The notes beneath the pieces were generated by a model. The model had not been told where the DNA came from. It saw only the letters and a program-made list of their open reading frames with translations, and made no database searches. A program made the position numbers and the translations under genes. Positions 1-8,620 of a stretch of 64,000 nucleotides of DNA are shown here, piece after piece. Numbering within the stretch: position 1 is the first letter of the stretch; each line of letters begins with the position of its first letter. Source of the DNA: Streptomyces sp. HPF1205 (GTDB taxonomy: Bacteria > Actinomycetota > Actinomycetes > Streptomycetales > Streptomycetaceae); assembly GCF_020400825.1 (NCBI RefSeq), contig NZ_JAINVH010000001.1, positions 310,001 to 374,000 of the forward strand. Reading direction: 5' to 3'.

Positions 1-484
1 CCGCGCGGGCCTCGCAGTGCCCCTCCCGTACCGCCTCGGCGAACAGGACGCGGACGGTGTCGATGTCGTCCAGGGCGTCCACCGCGTCCGCCAGCGCCCG
101 CGCCACGGGGGCGCACGGCACGCCGTCCACGTCCTGCGGGTGCGGCAGTTCGCGGACCCGCCGCACGGCCACGTCCCCGGCGTCCCGCAGCCGCCGCTGC
201 CGGTCCACCAGCACGTCGATCCGGGGCAGGCCGGTCAGCGGCGGCAGGCACGAGAAGCCGTGCAGAGCCAGCGCGGCCGGCCCCGTCACCATCGCAGCGT
301 GCGTGCGAGCGTCCCGCCCGGCCGCGTACAGCAGCGCCGCGCGCACCCGCTCCCCGCCGCTGGGCGGCCCCTCGTGCAGCAGGTACACACGGGGGAGCAC
401 CTGCTGCCACGGGCCGCCCGGCCGGCACCGCTCCTCGATCTCGGCCGCCGTCATCCCCTCCGCGCGGAGCTGACGTACCGTCAC
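1..484 (-). CDS. AbiEi-type antitoxin-domain / DUF559-like protein, partial
   Basis: The gene runs off the left edge, so only about 161 N-terminal residues are visible. They begin with a short helix-turn-helix-like stretch (MTVRQLRAEGMTAAEIEERC), then WQQVLPRVYLL and a GPAALALHG segment. This arrangement is typical of the many actinobacterial proteins annotated as 'type IV toxin-antitoxin AbiEi family antitoxin domain' or DUF559 proteins, which usually carry a Vsr-like nuclease fold further on. That part lies outside the window. The GTG at 484 is chosen because an AAAGGG tract sits just before it; an ATG ten codons downstream (454) is possible. No partner toxin is visible, so a toxin-antitoxin role is unproven. 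It lies downstream of pepN on the same strand, separated from it by a hairpin. Confidence 0.6.
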   Translation of the reverse strand, partial: MTVRQLRAEGMTAAEIEERCRPGGPWQQVLPRVYLLHEGPPSGGERVRAALLYAAGRDARTHAAMVTGPAALALHGFSCLPPLTGLPRIDVLVDRQRRLRDAGDVAVRRVRELPHPQDVDGVPCAPVARALADAVDALDDIDTVRVLFAEAVREGHCEARA

Positions 485-701
485 AACCCTTTCGCCGCAC
501 CCCGACCCGATGCCCTCCGGGTGCGGTCCCCTCGCCTGCGAGCCGTACCGGTTCCCGTTCGTGTTCCCGTTCATGCGGCCACGATTCCCGCCGCCCGAGC
601 GCCCGCCAACCGCTGTTACACAGCCGTCGACAAACCCGGACAAGCCCGCGCTAAAGCCGACCGGTTCGGTTGCCGAGGAGCCGTCACCCGCGCGGGTGAA
701 C

Positions 702-731
702 GGTCCGGGCGGACCCGCGCCCGCCCGGACC
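702..731 (-). terminator. Hairpin downstream of pepN
   Basis: A perfect 11-bp inverted repeat (GGTCCGGGCGG at 702-712 and its complement at 721-731) with an 8-base loop starts only 6 bases past the pepN stop codon. There is no T-tract, as usual for high-GC actinomycete terminators. Confidence 0.7.
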
Positions 732-737
732 GGCGCG

Positions 738-3338
738 TCAGCGCTCGCGCGCCCCGTCGCACTCCTGGGCGCGAAGGGCGCGGGCCAGGTCGTCGCGCGC
801 TTCGAGCACCAGGCGGCGAAGGGCGGGCGCGGCCTTCTCGTGGGAGGCGAGCCAGGCGTCGGCTGCCGCCAGCGTCTCCGGCCGGTCCTGCGCGGAGGGG
901 AACAGGCCGCGGACCACGTGCATGCCGATCTCGATCGACCGCGTCGCCCACACGCGTTCGATCACCTCGAAGTAGGGCGCCGCATAGGGAGCGGTCAACT
1001 CCCGCTGACCGGGCTGGGCGAAACCGGCGATCGTGGCCTCGACGAGGGCGTTGGACAGGGCGTCGGAGTCCACGACGTCGGCCCAGGCGGCCGCCTTCAC
1101 CGCGGCCGAAGGGCGCGCGGCCAGGCACCGCACCTGGTGGCGGTGGCCGGAGGCGGTGTCGTCCCGTGCGCGCTCGGCCGCGATGTCGTCGGCGTCGGCC
1201 GCGCCCTCGGCCGTGAGCGACTCCAGGAAGGTCCAGCGCAGCTCCTGGTCGACGTCCAGCCCGTCGATCACGGCCGAGCCCTCCAGCAGGCCGCGCAGCA
1301 GCCCCAGGTCCTCCCGCGAGGACGCCACGGCGGCGAAGAACCGCGCCCAGGCGAGTTGGTGCCCGCTGCCCGGGGCCGCCTCGCGCAGCCCGCGCAGGGC
1401 GCCCTCGGCCAGCTCCCGGCGCGCCTCTTCCCGCGCCTGGGGCGCCACGTAGTGCGTCAGCGCCGAACGCGCCTGCAGATGCAGGGACTGCAGCACGCCG
1501 ATGTCGCTCTCCCGCCCGGCGAACCGCAGGACCAGCCGCAGGTAGTCGCGGGCCGGCATGAGCGCGTCGCGGGTGAGGTTCCACACCGCCGACCACGTCA
1601 GCGCCCGCGCCAGCGGGTCCGCGATGTCGCCCAGCCGCTCCCCGACCGTGGCCAGCGAGGCCGCGTCGAACCGCATCTTGCAGTACGTGAGGTCCTCGTC
1701 GTTGACCAGCACCAGGTCGGGCCGCTCCTGCCCGCTGAGCTCGCCGACCGCGGTCACCGGACCCGCCACGTCCGTCTCGGCCCGCGCGTACCGCTCGACG
1801 GCCCCGTCCGCGCCCACCCGGTACAGCCCGATCGCCACCCGGTGCGGCCGCAGCCTTGGGTGCGTGGCCTCCGCCGTCTGCTCCACCGTCAACTCGGTGA
1901 TGCGCCCGGACTCGTCCGTAAGGACGCGAGGTGTCAGCGAGTTGACGCCCGCCGTCTCCAGCCAGGCCGCCGACCAGCCGGCCATGTCCCGCCCGGAGGT
2001 CTCCCCGAGCACCGACAGCAAGTCGGCCAGCGTGGTGTTGCCGTAGGCGTGCCGCTTGAAGTACCGCCGCGCCGCCTCCAGGAACGCCTCCCGCCCCACG
2101 TACGCCACCAGTTGCTTGAGCACGGACGCGCCCTTGGAGTACGTGATGCCGTCGAAGTTGAGCTTGGCGTCCTCCAAGTCGCGGATGTCCGCCACCACGG
2201 GGTGCGTGGACGGCAACTGGTCGGCGCGGTAGGCCCACGCCTTGCGGCGGTTGGCGAAGGTGATCCACCCCTCGGCGTACTTCGTCGCCTCGACCTGGGA
2301 GAACGACCCCATGAAGTCCGCGAAGGACTCCTTGAGCCACAGGTCGTCCCACCACCGCATCGTCACCAGGTCGCCGAACCACATGTGGGTCATCTCGTGC
2401 AGCACCACGTTGGCCCGGTGCTCGTACGACGCCCGCGTCACCTTGCCGCGGAAGACGAACTCCTCCCGGAACGTCACGCACCCCGGGTTCTCCATCGCCC
2501 CCAGGTTGTACTCCGGCACGAACGCCTGGTCGTACTTCCCGAACGGGTACGGGTAGTCGAACACGTCGTGGAAGAAGTCCAGCCCCTGCTTGGTGACCTC
2601 GAAGATCTCGTCGGCGTCCAGGTGCCGGGCCAGCGACCTGCGGCACAGCACCCGCAGCGGGATGTCGAGCGCCAAGGAGTCGGGCCGGTTGCGGGCGTAG
2701 TGGTCCTCCTCCACGTGGTACGGGCCCGCCACCACCGCCGTGATGTACGTCGAGATCGGCTGGGTGGGCAGGAACCGCACGGTCGCGCCGCCGCCCTCGG
2801 CGGGCTCCGGCTCCCCTTCGGCGGCGCTGTTGGACAGCACCGTCCAGCCCTCGGGCGCGGTCACCTGGAAGGTGAAGGGCGCCTTCAGGTCGGGCTGCTC
2901 GAAGTTGGCGAAGACCCTGCGCGAGTCGGCCGGCTCGTACTGCGTGTACAGGTAGACCTCGCCGTCCTCGGGGTCCTCGAAGCGGTGCAGTCCCTCGCCG
3001 GTGCGGGAGTACGCGCACCAGGCGTCCACCACCAGGGTGTTGCGCTCGGCGAGGCCGTCCAGGGCGATCCGGGCGCCGTCGAACACCGCGGCCGGGTCCA
3101 GTTCGCGCCCATTGAGGCGGACGGAGGCCACCGAGGGCGCCAACAGGTCGGCGAAGCTGGAGGCCCCCGGCCGCGAGCAGCGGAACTCGATCACGGTCGT
3201 CGAACGGAAGGTCCGCTCCCCGCCGTCCTCGGCGGGCGCGGTCGCCGACCGGACGTCCAGCGCCACGTCGTACCGCTCGACGGACAGGATCTCGGCCCGG
3301 GCACGGGCCTCCTCGCGGCTGAGGTTCTCGCCGGGCAC
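738..3338 (-). CDS. pepN: Aminopeptidase N (M1 family zinc metallopeptidase)
   Basis: This 866-residue cytoplasmic enzyme removes N-terminal amino acids from peptides. The M1 hallmarks are present: the substrate-binding GAMEN motif at about residues 280-284, the zinc-binding HEMTH at 314-318 and the third zinc ligand Glu near 337 in WLKESF. An N-terminal beta domain comes before the catalytic domain and a long helical C-terminal domain follows, as in actinobacterial PepN. The GTG at 3338 is preferred because AAGGAG lies 7 bases upstream and homologues begin with PGENLSREEARARAEIL; a longer reading frame to 3410 exists but lacks this signal. The next gene upstream is a divergent DsbA-like protein, the same neighbour as Rv2467/Rv2466c in M. 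tuberculosis. Confidence 0.96.
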   Translation of the reverse strand: MPGENLSREEARARAEILSVERYDVALDVRSATAPAEDGGERTFRSTTVIEFRCSRPGASSFADLLAPSVASVRLNGRELDPAAVFDGARIALDGLAERNTLVVDAWCAYSRTGEGLHRFEDPEDGEVYLYTQYEPADSRRVFANFEQPDLKAPFTFQVTAPEGWTVLSNSAAEGEPEPAEGGGATVRFLPTQPISTYITAVVAGPYHVEEDHYARNRPDSLALDIPLRVLCRRSLARHLDADEIFEVTKQGLDFFHDVFDYPYPFGKYDQAFVPEYNLGAMENPGCVTFREEFVFRGKVTRASYEHRANVVLHEMTHMWFGDLVTMRWWDDLWLKESFADFMGSFSQVEATKYAEGWITFANRRKAWAYRADQLPSTHPVVADIRDLEDAKLNFDGITYSKGASVLKQLVAYVGREAFLEAARRYFKRHAYGNTTLADLLSVLGETSGRDMAGWSAAWLETAGVNSLTPRVLTDESGRITELTVEQTAEATHPRLRPHRVAIGLYRVGADGAVERYARAETDVAGPVTAVGELSGQERPDLVLVNDEDLTYCKMRFDAASLATVGERLGDIADPLARALTWSAVWNLTRDALMPARDYLRLVLRFAGRESDIGVLQSLHLQARSALTHYVAPQAREEARRELAEGALRGLREAAPGSGHQLAWARFFAAVASSREDLGLLRGLLEGSAVIDGLDVDQELRWTFLESLTAEGAADADDIAAERARDDTASGHRHQVRCLAARPSAAVKAAAWADVVDSDALSNALVEATIAGFAQPGQRELTAPYAAPYFEVIERVWATRSIEIGMHVVRGLFPSAQDRPETLAAADAWLASHEKAAPALRRLVLEARDDLARALRAQECDGARER

Positions 3339-3547
3339 AGGCGCACTCCTTCGATGGTGCATACAGTGATGGTGCATACAGTCGGCGTACGGTGGTACGT
3401 AAGGTGGCACGTACGGCCGGGACGTGGGATGTCGTCCCGACAGGGCATCCTTTCACCGGGGAATGCCGTCGCGCACGCCATGTGTTGTGCGTCGCGTAGA
3501 GCGCCCCGGCCCGTGTCCCACCACAGCAGGATCCGAGGAGCAACCCC

Positions 3548-4210
3548 GTGACCGCGACCGCACCGGAAACCGAGCAGACCGGCACCGGCAGGACCCCCGC
3601 AGACTTCTGGTTCGACCCCCTGTGCCCCTGGGCGTGGATGACCTCCCGCTGGATGCTGGAGGTCGAGAAGGTCCGCCCGGTCGAAGTGCGCTGGCACGTG
3701 ATGAGCCTGGCGGTGCTCAACGAGAACAAGCTCGACACCCTGCCCAAGAGCTACGCCGACTTCCTGCGCGACGCGTGGGGCCCGGTCCGCGTGGTGACCG
3801 CCGCCCAGCAGGAGTACGGCGACGAGGTCGTCGGCCGCCTCTACACGGCCCTCGGCACGCGCTTCCACAACATGCGTCTGCCCAGGACGCGCGAGACGAT
3901 CGTCGCCGCCCTGGCGGAGGTCGGCCTGCCCGAGTCCCTCGCCGACCACGCCGACAGCGACGCCTACGACGGCCCGCTGCGCGCCTCCCACAAGGAGGGC
4001 ATCGACAAGGTGGGCGAGGACGTCGGCACCCCGGTCATCGCCGTCCCCGGCGCCGACGGGAAGCAGGTCGCCTTCTTCGGACCGGTCGTGACCCCCACCC
4101 CGCGCGGCGAGGACGCGGCGAAGCTGTGGGACGGCACGCTGCTGGTCGCCTCGATCCCGGGCTTCTACGAGATCAAGCGGACCCGCACCCAGGGCCCCGT
4201 CTTCGACTGA
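3548..4210 (+). CDS. DsbA-like mycothiol-dependent nitroreductase family protein (Rv2466c type)
   Basis: A 220-residue thioredoxin-fold protein closely resembling M. tuberculosis Rv2466c, a mycothiol-dependent reductase. Shared features are the DFWFDPLCPW start, the HVMSLA stretch, the GTPVIAV cis-proline segment and the C-terminal KRTRT. The usual CPWC active site is CPWA here: Cys26-Pro27-Trp28-Ala29, so the resolving cysteine is replaced by alanine (codon gcg). If active, the protein must work by a monothiol mechanism, taking its second thiol from mycothiol or a substrate. The GTG start has GAGGAG 7 bases upstream. It is divergent from pepN and shares a 209-base intergenic region with it. 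Confidence 0.9.
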   Translation: MTATAPETEQTGTGRTPADFWFDPLCPWAWMTSRWMLEVEKVRPVEVRWHVMSLAVLNENKLDTLPKSYADFLRDAWGPVRVVTAAQQEYGDEVVGRLYTALGTRFHNMRLPRTRETIVAALAEVGLPESLADHADSDAYDGPLRASHKEGIDKVGEDVGTPVIAVPGADGKQVAFFGPVVTPTPRGEDAAKLWDGTLLVASIPGFYEIKRTRTQGPVFD

Positions 4211-4318
4211 GCGCCACTGCCCGCCCGATCGCACGCGACCTGCCCGTCCCCGCCCGCTCCCACCCGACCCGTCCGTCCCCCGCCCGGCCGCGGACGGCCG
4301 ACCGAAAGCCACGCTGCC

Positions 4319-4705
4319 ATGCCACACCTCGGACTGGTGGCCGTCGTGGTCCGCGACTACGACGAAGCCATCGACTACTACCGCCGCGCCCTCGGCTTCG
4401 AGCTGCGTGAGGACACCCCACGGGAGGACGGCGGCCGCTGGGTGGTCGTGGCCCCGCCCGGCTCCCGGGAGACCGGGCTGCTGCTCGCCCAGGCCGCGGG
4501 TCCGGAACAGCAGGCGCGGATCGGCGACCAGACCGGCGGGCGGGTCGCGCTGTTCCTCACCACCGACGACTTCGACCGCGACTACAAGCGGATGGTCGCC
4601 GCGGGCGTCGTCTTCGAGGAGGAGCCGCGCTACGAGCCGTACGGCGCGGTCGTGGTCTTCCAGGACCTCTACGGCAACCGGTGGGACCTGATCCAGCCGG
4701 CCTGA
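4319..4705 (+). CDS. VOC (glyoxalase/bleomycin-resistance fold) family protein
   Basis: A 128-residue single-domain member of the vicinal-oxygen-chelate superfamily. It has two beta-alpha-beta-beta-beta units: the first begins HLGLVAVVVRDYDEAIDYYRRALGF and the second RVALFLTTDDFDRDYKRMVAAGV. It ends with the characteristic YGNRWDLIQP. Such proteins bind a metal and act as lyases, dioxygenases or drug-binding proteins; the substrate cannot be told from sequence. The ATG at 4319 starts about 108 bases after the DsbA-like gene and could be co-transcribed with it. No clear Shine-Dalgarno sequence is visible in front of it. Confidence 0.88.
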   Translation: MPHLGLVAVVVRDYDEAIDYYRRALGFELREDTPREDGGRWVVVAPPGSRETGLLLAQAAGPEQQARIGDQTGGRVALFLTTDDFDRDYKRMVAAGVVFEEEPRYEPYGAVVVFQDLYGNRWDLIQPA

Positions 4706-4781
4706 GGCGCGGAACCGGAGTTGGAGATTCCCCACAGCCGGCGGCGCCGCGGGCCGGCCCGCCCGGAGCCTCGCCGCGTAC

Positions 4782-4795
4782 GTGACGTGGCTCAC
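4782..4795. promoter_or_regulatory. Crp-like palindrome upstream of bioY
   Basis: GTGA-cgtggc-TCAC is a perfect match to the GTGA-N6-TCAC core of CRP/FNR-family sites. It lies in the 258-base gap between the VOC gene and bioY, 169 bases before the bioY start. It shares its centre with a second site at 53288-53302. Binding is inferred only. Confidence 0.45.
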
Positions 4796-4963
4796 GCCAC
4801 CTGCGGAAACAGGGGTGCGGTCGAGGTCCGGGCGATACCTTGAGGCTGCACGGAAATCTCCAAGGAGAAGATCGCGGCTTTGTCGGGGTCTCACGATGAT
4901 CGGCCCCGTACCGCTGCGTTAGCGTCACGGAGTCCCGTCCACCCTCACCCCGCGGAGTCCCCG

Positions 4964-5563
4964 ATGAGCACCGCCGCACCCGCCGCCTCGGCCGGCACCG
5001 TCCTGGCCGATCTGCTGCCCGCCTCCTCCGCCTCGCGCGCCCGGCTGCGCGACGCGGCCCTGATCGCCGGGGGCGCCGCGCTGACCGGGCTGGCCGCGCA
5101 ACTGTCCGTCCCGGTCCCCGGCTCGCCCGTTCCCGTCACCGGCCAGACGTTCGCCGCCCTCCTGGTCGGCACCGCCCTCGGCGCCCGCCGCGGCTTCGCC
5201 TCGCTGCTGCTGTACGCGGTGGCCGGCGTCGCGGGGCTGCCGTGGTTCGCCGACGGCTCCTCCGGCTGGTCCATGCCGAGCTTCGGCTACATCCTCGGCA
5301 TGCTCGCCGCTTCCGCCGCCGTCGGCGCCCTGGCCCGCCGCGGCGGCGACCGCACCGTCCTGCGCATGGCCGGCGTGATGGTCCTCGGCTCGGCCGTGAT
5401 CTACGCGGTCGGCGTGCCCTACCTGGCCCACAGCGCCCACCTGTCGGCGTCCCAGGCCGTGTCCCTCGGCCTGCGGCCGTACCTCCTCGGCGACGCGCTC
5501 AAGGCCGCCCTGGCCATGGGCGCGCTGCCGGCCACCTGGCGGCTGGTGGGCCGCAGCAGCTGA
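4964..5563 (+). CDS. bioY: BioY biotin transporter, substrate-binding S component of an ECF system
   Basis: A 199-residue hydrophobic protein with about six membrane segments and the BioY signatures LAAQLSVPVPGSPVPVTGQTF, LLVGTALGARRG and the C-terminal LRPYLLGDALKAALA. BioY captures biotin in the cytoplasmic membrane and works alone or with an energising ATPase module (BioM/BioN), which is not encoded nearby. The ATG at 4964 matches the family N-terminus, with weak GGAG 5-9 bases upstream; an upstream GTG at 4880 would add 28 residues of low-complexity sequence with no family resemblance. A long hairpin follows the stop, so the gene probably forms its own unit. Confidence 0.93.
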   Translation: MSTAAPAASAGTVLADLLPASSASRARLRDAALIAGGAALTGLAAQLSVPVPGSPVPVTGQTFAALLVGTALGARRGFASLLLYAVAGVAGLPWFADGSSGWSMPSFGYILGMLAASAAVGALARRGGDRTVLRMAGVMVLGSAVIYAVGVPYLAHSAHLSASQAVSLGLRPYLLGDALKAALAMGALPATWRLVGRSS

Positions 5564-5580
5564 TCCCGGCACGGCGGGCA

Positions 5581-5621
5581 CGCCCGGGGCGCCGCGGACG
5601 TACCGCCGGGCGCCCCGGGCG
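5581..5621 (+). terminator. Hairpin after bioY
   Basis: A 13-bp perfect inverted repeat (CGCCCGGGGCGCC at 5581-5593, complement at 5609-5621) with a 15-base loop begins 17 bases after the bioY stop. Confidence 0.75.
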
Positions 5622-5694
5622 TTCGTCGTCCGGCAACCGCGGTTGTCCACAGGCCGATCGCGCCGTGGGCGGCCGGTCGTGAAACACTCGGCTC

Positions 5695-6183
5695 ATGCGC
5701 GTGTACCTCGGCTCGGATCATGCCGGCTTCGAACTCAAGAACCACCTCGTCGAGTGGCTCGCCGCGGGCGGCCACGAGCCCGTCGACTGCGGTCCGCACG
5801 TCTACGACGCGGAGGACGACTACCCGCCGTTCTGCCTGCGTGCGGCGGAGCGCACGGCTGCCGATCCGGGCAGCCTGGGCATCGTGATCGGCGGCTCCGG
5901 CAACGGCGAGCAGATAGCCGCGAACAAGGTGCGCGGCGTGCGCGCCGCCCTGGCCTGGAGCGAGCAGACCGCCGCCCTGGCCCGGCAGCACAACGACGCC
6001 AACGTGCTGAGCATCGGCGGCCGCATGCACACCCGGGAGGAGGCGACCAAGTTCGCCGAGATCTTCCTGGCCACGCCGTACTCGCAGGAGGAGCGCCACC
6101 AGCGCCGGATCGACATGCTGACCGGGTACGAGACGAGCGGCGTGCTGCCGCCCCTCCCGGCGCACCACCCGCAGGAGGACTGA
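5695..6183 (+). CDS. rpiB: Ribose-5-phosphate isomerase B
   Basis: A 162-residue RpiB/LacAB-type isomerase that interconverts ribose-5-phosphate and ribulose-5-phosphate in the pentose phosphate pathway. It starts MRVYLGSDHAGFELK, the phosphate-site strand, and carries GGSGNGEQIAANKVR at about residues 66-80. Glu72 falls where the M. tuberculosis enzyme uses a catalytic glutamate instead of the E. coli cysteine, so this is the actinobacterial subtype. It is followed 7 bases later by nei, in the same order as Rv2465c-Rv2464c, and the two probably share a transcript. Confidence 0.96.
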   Translation: MRVYLGSDHAGFELKNHLVEWLAAGGHEPVDCGPHVYDAEDDYPPFCLRAAERTAADPGSLGIVIGGSGNGEQIAANKVRGVRAALAWSEQTAALARQHNDANVLSIGGRMHTREEATKFAEIFLATPYSQEERHQRRIDMLTGYETSGVLPPLPAHHPQED

Positions 6184-6190
6184 CCGGGCG

Positions 6191-7087
6191 ATGCCGGAGG
6201 GCCATACGATCCACCGGCTCGCCCTCGACTGCCGGGAGCGGTTCGCCGGGCGGCTGGTGCGGGTGAGCAGCCCGCAGGGCAAGTTCGCGGACAGCGCGGC
6301 GCTGCTGGACGGCACCGTGCTGCACACCGCGGACGCCCACGGCAAGCACCTCTTCCTGGGCTTCCTGGGCTTGGGCTTCCACGGCGCCGGGGGCGGCGAG
6401 CAGGTGGGGTGGGTGCACATCCACCTCGGCCTGATCGGCAAGGTCACCTTCGACGGCGTGGCGAGCGGGACGGTACGGCTGCGGATCGAGGCCGGCGGGG
6501 CGGCGGAGGGCCGGGACGGGCACGGGGAAGCCGGTTCGGCGGCGGGGCCGGGCACCACCATGGACCTGCGCGGCCCCGCCGCCTGCGAGCTGATCACGGA
6601 CGACGAGAAGCGGGCGGTGCACGCCCGGCTCGGCCCCGACCCGCTGCGGCCGGGGGACGACCCGGACCGGGCCTACGCCCGGATCTCCCGCTCCAGGGTG
6701 CCGGTCGCCGCGCTGCTGATGGACCAGAGGGTGCTGGCGGGGGTGGGCAACGTCTACCGCGCCGAGGTGCTGTTCCGGCACGGCGTCGACCCGTTCCTGC
6801 CAGGGCGCGACCTCGGCCGCGGGCTGTGGGACGCCATGTGGGCCGACCTGGCGACCCTGATGCGGCAGGGCGTGCGCACGGGCCGCATCGACACCGTGCG
6901 CCCGGAGCACGAGCCGGAGGCGATGGGCCGCCCGCCGCGCCGCGACGACCACGGCGGCGAGGTGTACGTCTACCGCAGGACCGGTCTGCCCTGTCTGGTG
7001 TGCGGCACCCCGGTGCTGACCCTGCCCCTCGCCGCCCGCAACCTGTTCTGGTGCCCCACCTGCCAGCCGCCGGCCGCCGCGAGGTGA
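6191..7087 (+). CDS. nei: Fpg/Nei family DNA glycosylase (endonuclease VIII type)
   Basis: A 298-residue base-excision repair glycosylase/AP lyase for oxidised bases. The catalytic N-terminus MPEGHT is intact (Pro2 nucleophile, Glu3), and the conserved lysine is in HGKHLF near residue 52. The helix-two-turn-helix region reads DQRVLAGVGNVYRAEVLF. A C-terminal zinc finger is formed by CLVC and, after a 17-residue loop, CPTC. The start matches M. tuberculosis Nei1 (Rv2464c). A Gly/Ala-rich insertion near residues 155-180 is not part of the usual domain. The gene is convergent with the acetyltransferase gene that follows. Confidence 0.94.
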   Translation: MPEGHTIHRLALDCRERFAGRLVRVSSPQGKFADSAALLDGTVLHTADAHGKHLFLGFLGLGFHGAGGGEQVGWVHIHLGLIGKVTFDGVASGTVRLRIEAGGAAEGRDGHGEAGSAAGPGTTMDLRGPAACELITDDEKRAVHARLGPDPLRPGDDPDRAYARISRSRVPVAALLMDQRVLAGVGNVYRAEVLFRHGVDPFLPGRDLGRGLWDAMWADLATLMRQGVRTGRIDTVRPEHEPEAMGRPPRRDDHGGEVYVYRRTGLPCLVCGTPVLTLPLAARNLFWCPTCQPPAAAR

Positions 7088-7261
7088 CGGGGCGGCCCGG
7101 GCTTCCGGCGTCGGGTCCGCGCCCGCCGCCCCGAGCCCCGGGCCCGGCGGTCCGCTCCCGGCGACCCCGGCCCGGCGGCGGCAAGCCGCGAGCGGGCCGC
7201 CGCCCGGAACCGGCCGCGAGCGCCGCGCCAGGAGTGCCGTGCCAGGAGTGCCGCGCTCGAA

Positions 7262-8491
7262 CTAGAAGCCGTGCGGGAGCCAGGGCGCGATGTCGCCGTG
7301 GAACGCCCTGGACGCCTCCGCGAGGGCGCCCGGCCGCAGTTCGCTCACGAGGCCGGCGCCCGCCAGCGCGCGCAGCGACGGACCGCCGAGGTAGGCCGCG
7401 CCCAGCTCCCGTACCGCCAGCGCCAGATCGGCCGGGTCGGTGGTGCGCTCGCACTGCGCGCCCTTGGTGTCGCCGGACAGGCGCCAGCGTCCGGAGTTCC
7501 ACGGGCAGAAGGCGTCCTCGACGTCCAGCACCACGTCCACCGGGGCGGAGTAGGCGCGCGCCGACAGCGCCGCGGCGACGTCCACCACCCGCAGGTGCAT
7601 GCCGTCGCGATGGCCGACCTCGCAGCGGCGCACGTCCGAGGCCAGGTGCAGCATCGGGTCGTCGGCGGGCCGGTTGCGGAAGTCGATCCGGGACGTGAGG
7701 TCGATGGAGCCGAGATAGCGCCACAGCGCCGCATACGTCACCGGATCGAGGGCTTCCACGTCACGGAGCTTGACGGCGTGGTCGGGCCCGGCGGGGGCCC
7801 ACCCCTCCGCGACCGCGTACCGGGCGTAGCCGCGCACCTCCCCGTCCGATTCGGCCAGGACGCAGAGGAGTTCGCCCGCCGCGCCCCGGTTGCGCGGCGG
7901 GTCGAGCAGCGGCACGTCCTGCCAGCCGGGCTGCCGGACGAGCATGCCGGGCCGCTCGGCCGCCAGGCGCGCGTACACGGCCTCGCACGGCTCGGCCACC
8001 TCGGCCGCAGGGGCGAGCCGGAACCGCACCCCGTCGGCCCCGGGCGGGGCGGCGAAGGAGACCCGCGCGGTGTCGATCGCCCCGTACAGCTGCGTGGTCG
8101 CGACGCCGTAGCCGAACCGGCCGTAGATCGCCGGTTCCGAGGCGGTGAGGACGGCCGCGCTCTCGCCGCGCTCGCGGGCGTCGTCGAGCAGGCGGCGCAT
8201 CATCGAGGTGAGCACGCCCCGGCGCCGGTGGGTGGGCTGGACGCTGACCATGGTCACGCCCGCCACCGCGGCCGCCGCGCCGCCGGGCAGCGTCATGCGG
8301 AACGAGAAGGCGCCGGACGTCCCGACCAGTTCGTCGCCGTCCCAGGCCGCCAGCGACCGCTCCGTCTCGGTCAGGCGCCGCCACAACTCCCGCGCCTCGG
8401 GGGCGTCCCCGGGCCCGCCGAAGGCCCTGAGGAGGCGGTCGAAGTAGAGGTCCCACTGCTGCGGCGCCAGAGGCCGGAGATCGGTCGTCAT
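7262..8491 (-). CDS. Eis-like GNAT N-acetyltransferase
   Basis: A 409-residue protein with the three-part Eis architecture: an N-terminal GNAT domain, a second degenerate GNAT-like domain and a C-terminal SCP2-like fold. The acetyl-CoA loop reads VSVQPTHRRRGVLTSMM at about residues 83-99, followed by ASEPAIYGRFGYG containing the conserved tyrosine region. Eis proteins acetylate amines on aminoglycosides, peptides or polyamines; the substrate here is unknown. Two start codons lie in tandem, GTG at 8494 and ATG at 8491, and I use the ATG. The gene is divergent from the SpoIIE-type phosphatase gene, with 129 bases between them. Confidence 0.88.
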   Translation of the reverse strand: MTTDLRPLAPQQWDLYFDRLLRAFGGPGDAPEARELWRRLTETERSLAAWDGDELVGTSGAFSFRMTLPGGAAAAVAGVTMVSVQPTHRRRGVLTSMMRRLLDDARERGESAAVLTASEPAIYGRFGYGVATTQLYGAIDTARVSFAAPPGADGVRFRLAPAAEVAEPCEAVYARLAAERPGMLVRQPGWQDVPLLDPPRNRGAAGELLCVLAESDGEVRGYARYAVAEGWAPAGPDHAVKLRDVEALDPVTYAALWRYLGSIDLTSRIDFRNRPADDPMLHLASDVRRCEVGHRDGMHLRVVDVAAALSARAYSAPVDVVLDVEDAFCPWNSGRWRLSGDTKGAQCERTTDPADLALAVRELGAAYLGGPSLRALAGAGLVSELRPGALAEASRAFHGDIAPWLPHGF

Positions 8492-8605
8492 CACCCCTGC
8501 CTATCAGCCGATCGAGGGACTGGCGAACGCATTTCCGGCCCGGTTCGCACCCGGCAGGGGGAAGTTCACAGGCCATCCGCCCTGCACGGCGCGGGGCGGG
8601 GTGGA

Positions 8606-8611
8606 TAGGGT
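8606..8611 (+). promoter_or_regulatory. Likely -10 box of the SpoIIE-type phosphatase gene
   Basis: TAGGGT lies 9 bases upstream of the ATG at 8621, leaving a leader of at most a few bases. No convincing -35 hexamer is seen. Confidence 0.4.
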
Positions 8612-8620
8612 CGCCGCAAC

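Noticed and set aside
510..3551. Thousand-codon open frames opposite pepN
   Set aside because: They are antisense shadows created by high GC at codon position 3. pepN has intact catalytic motifs and an RBS; the shadows have none.
4706..4963. Riboswitch or BirA-type operator before bioY
   Set aside because: No conserved riboswitch core and no long biotin operator palindrome; only the Crp-like site stands out.
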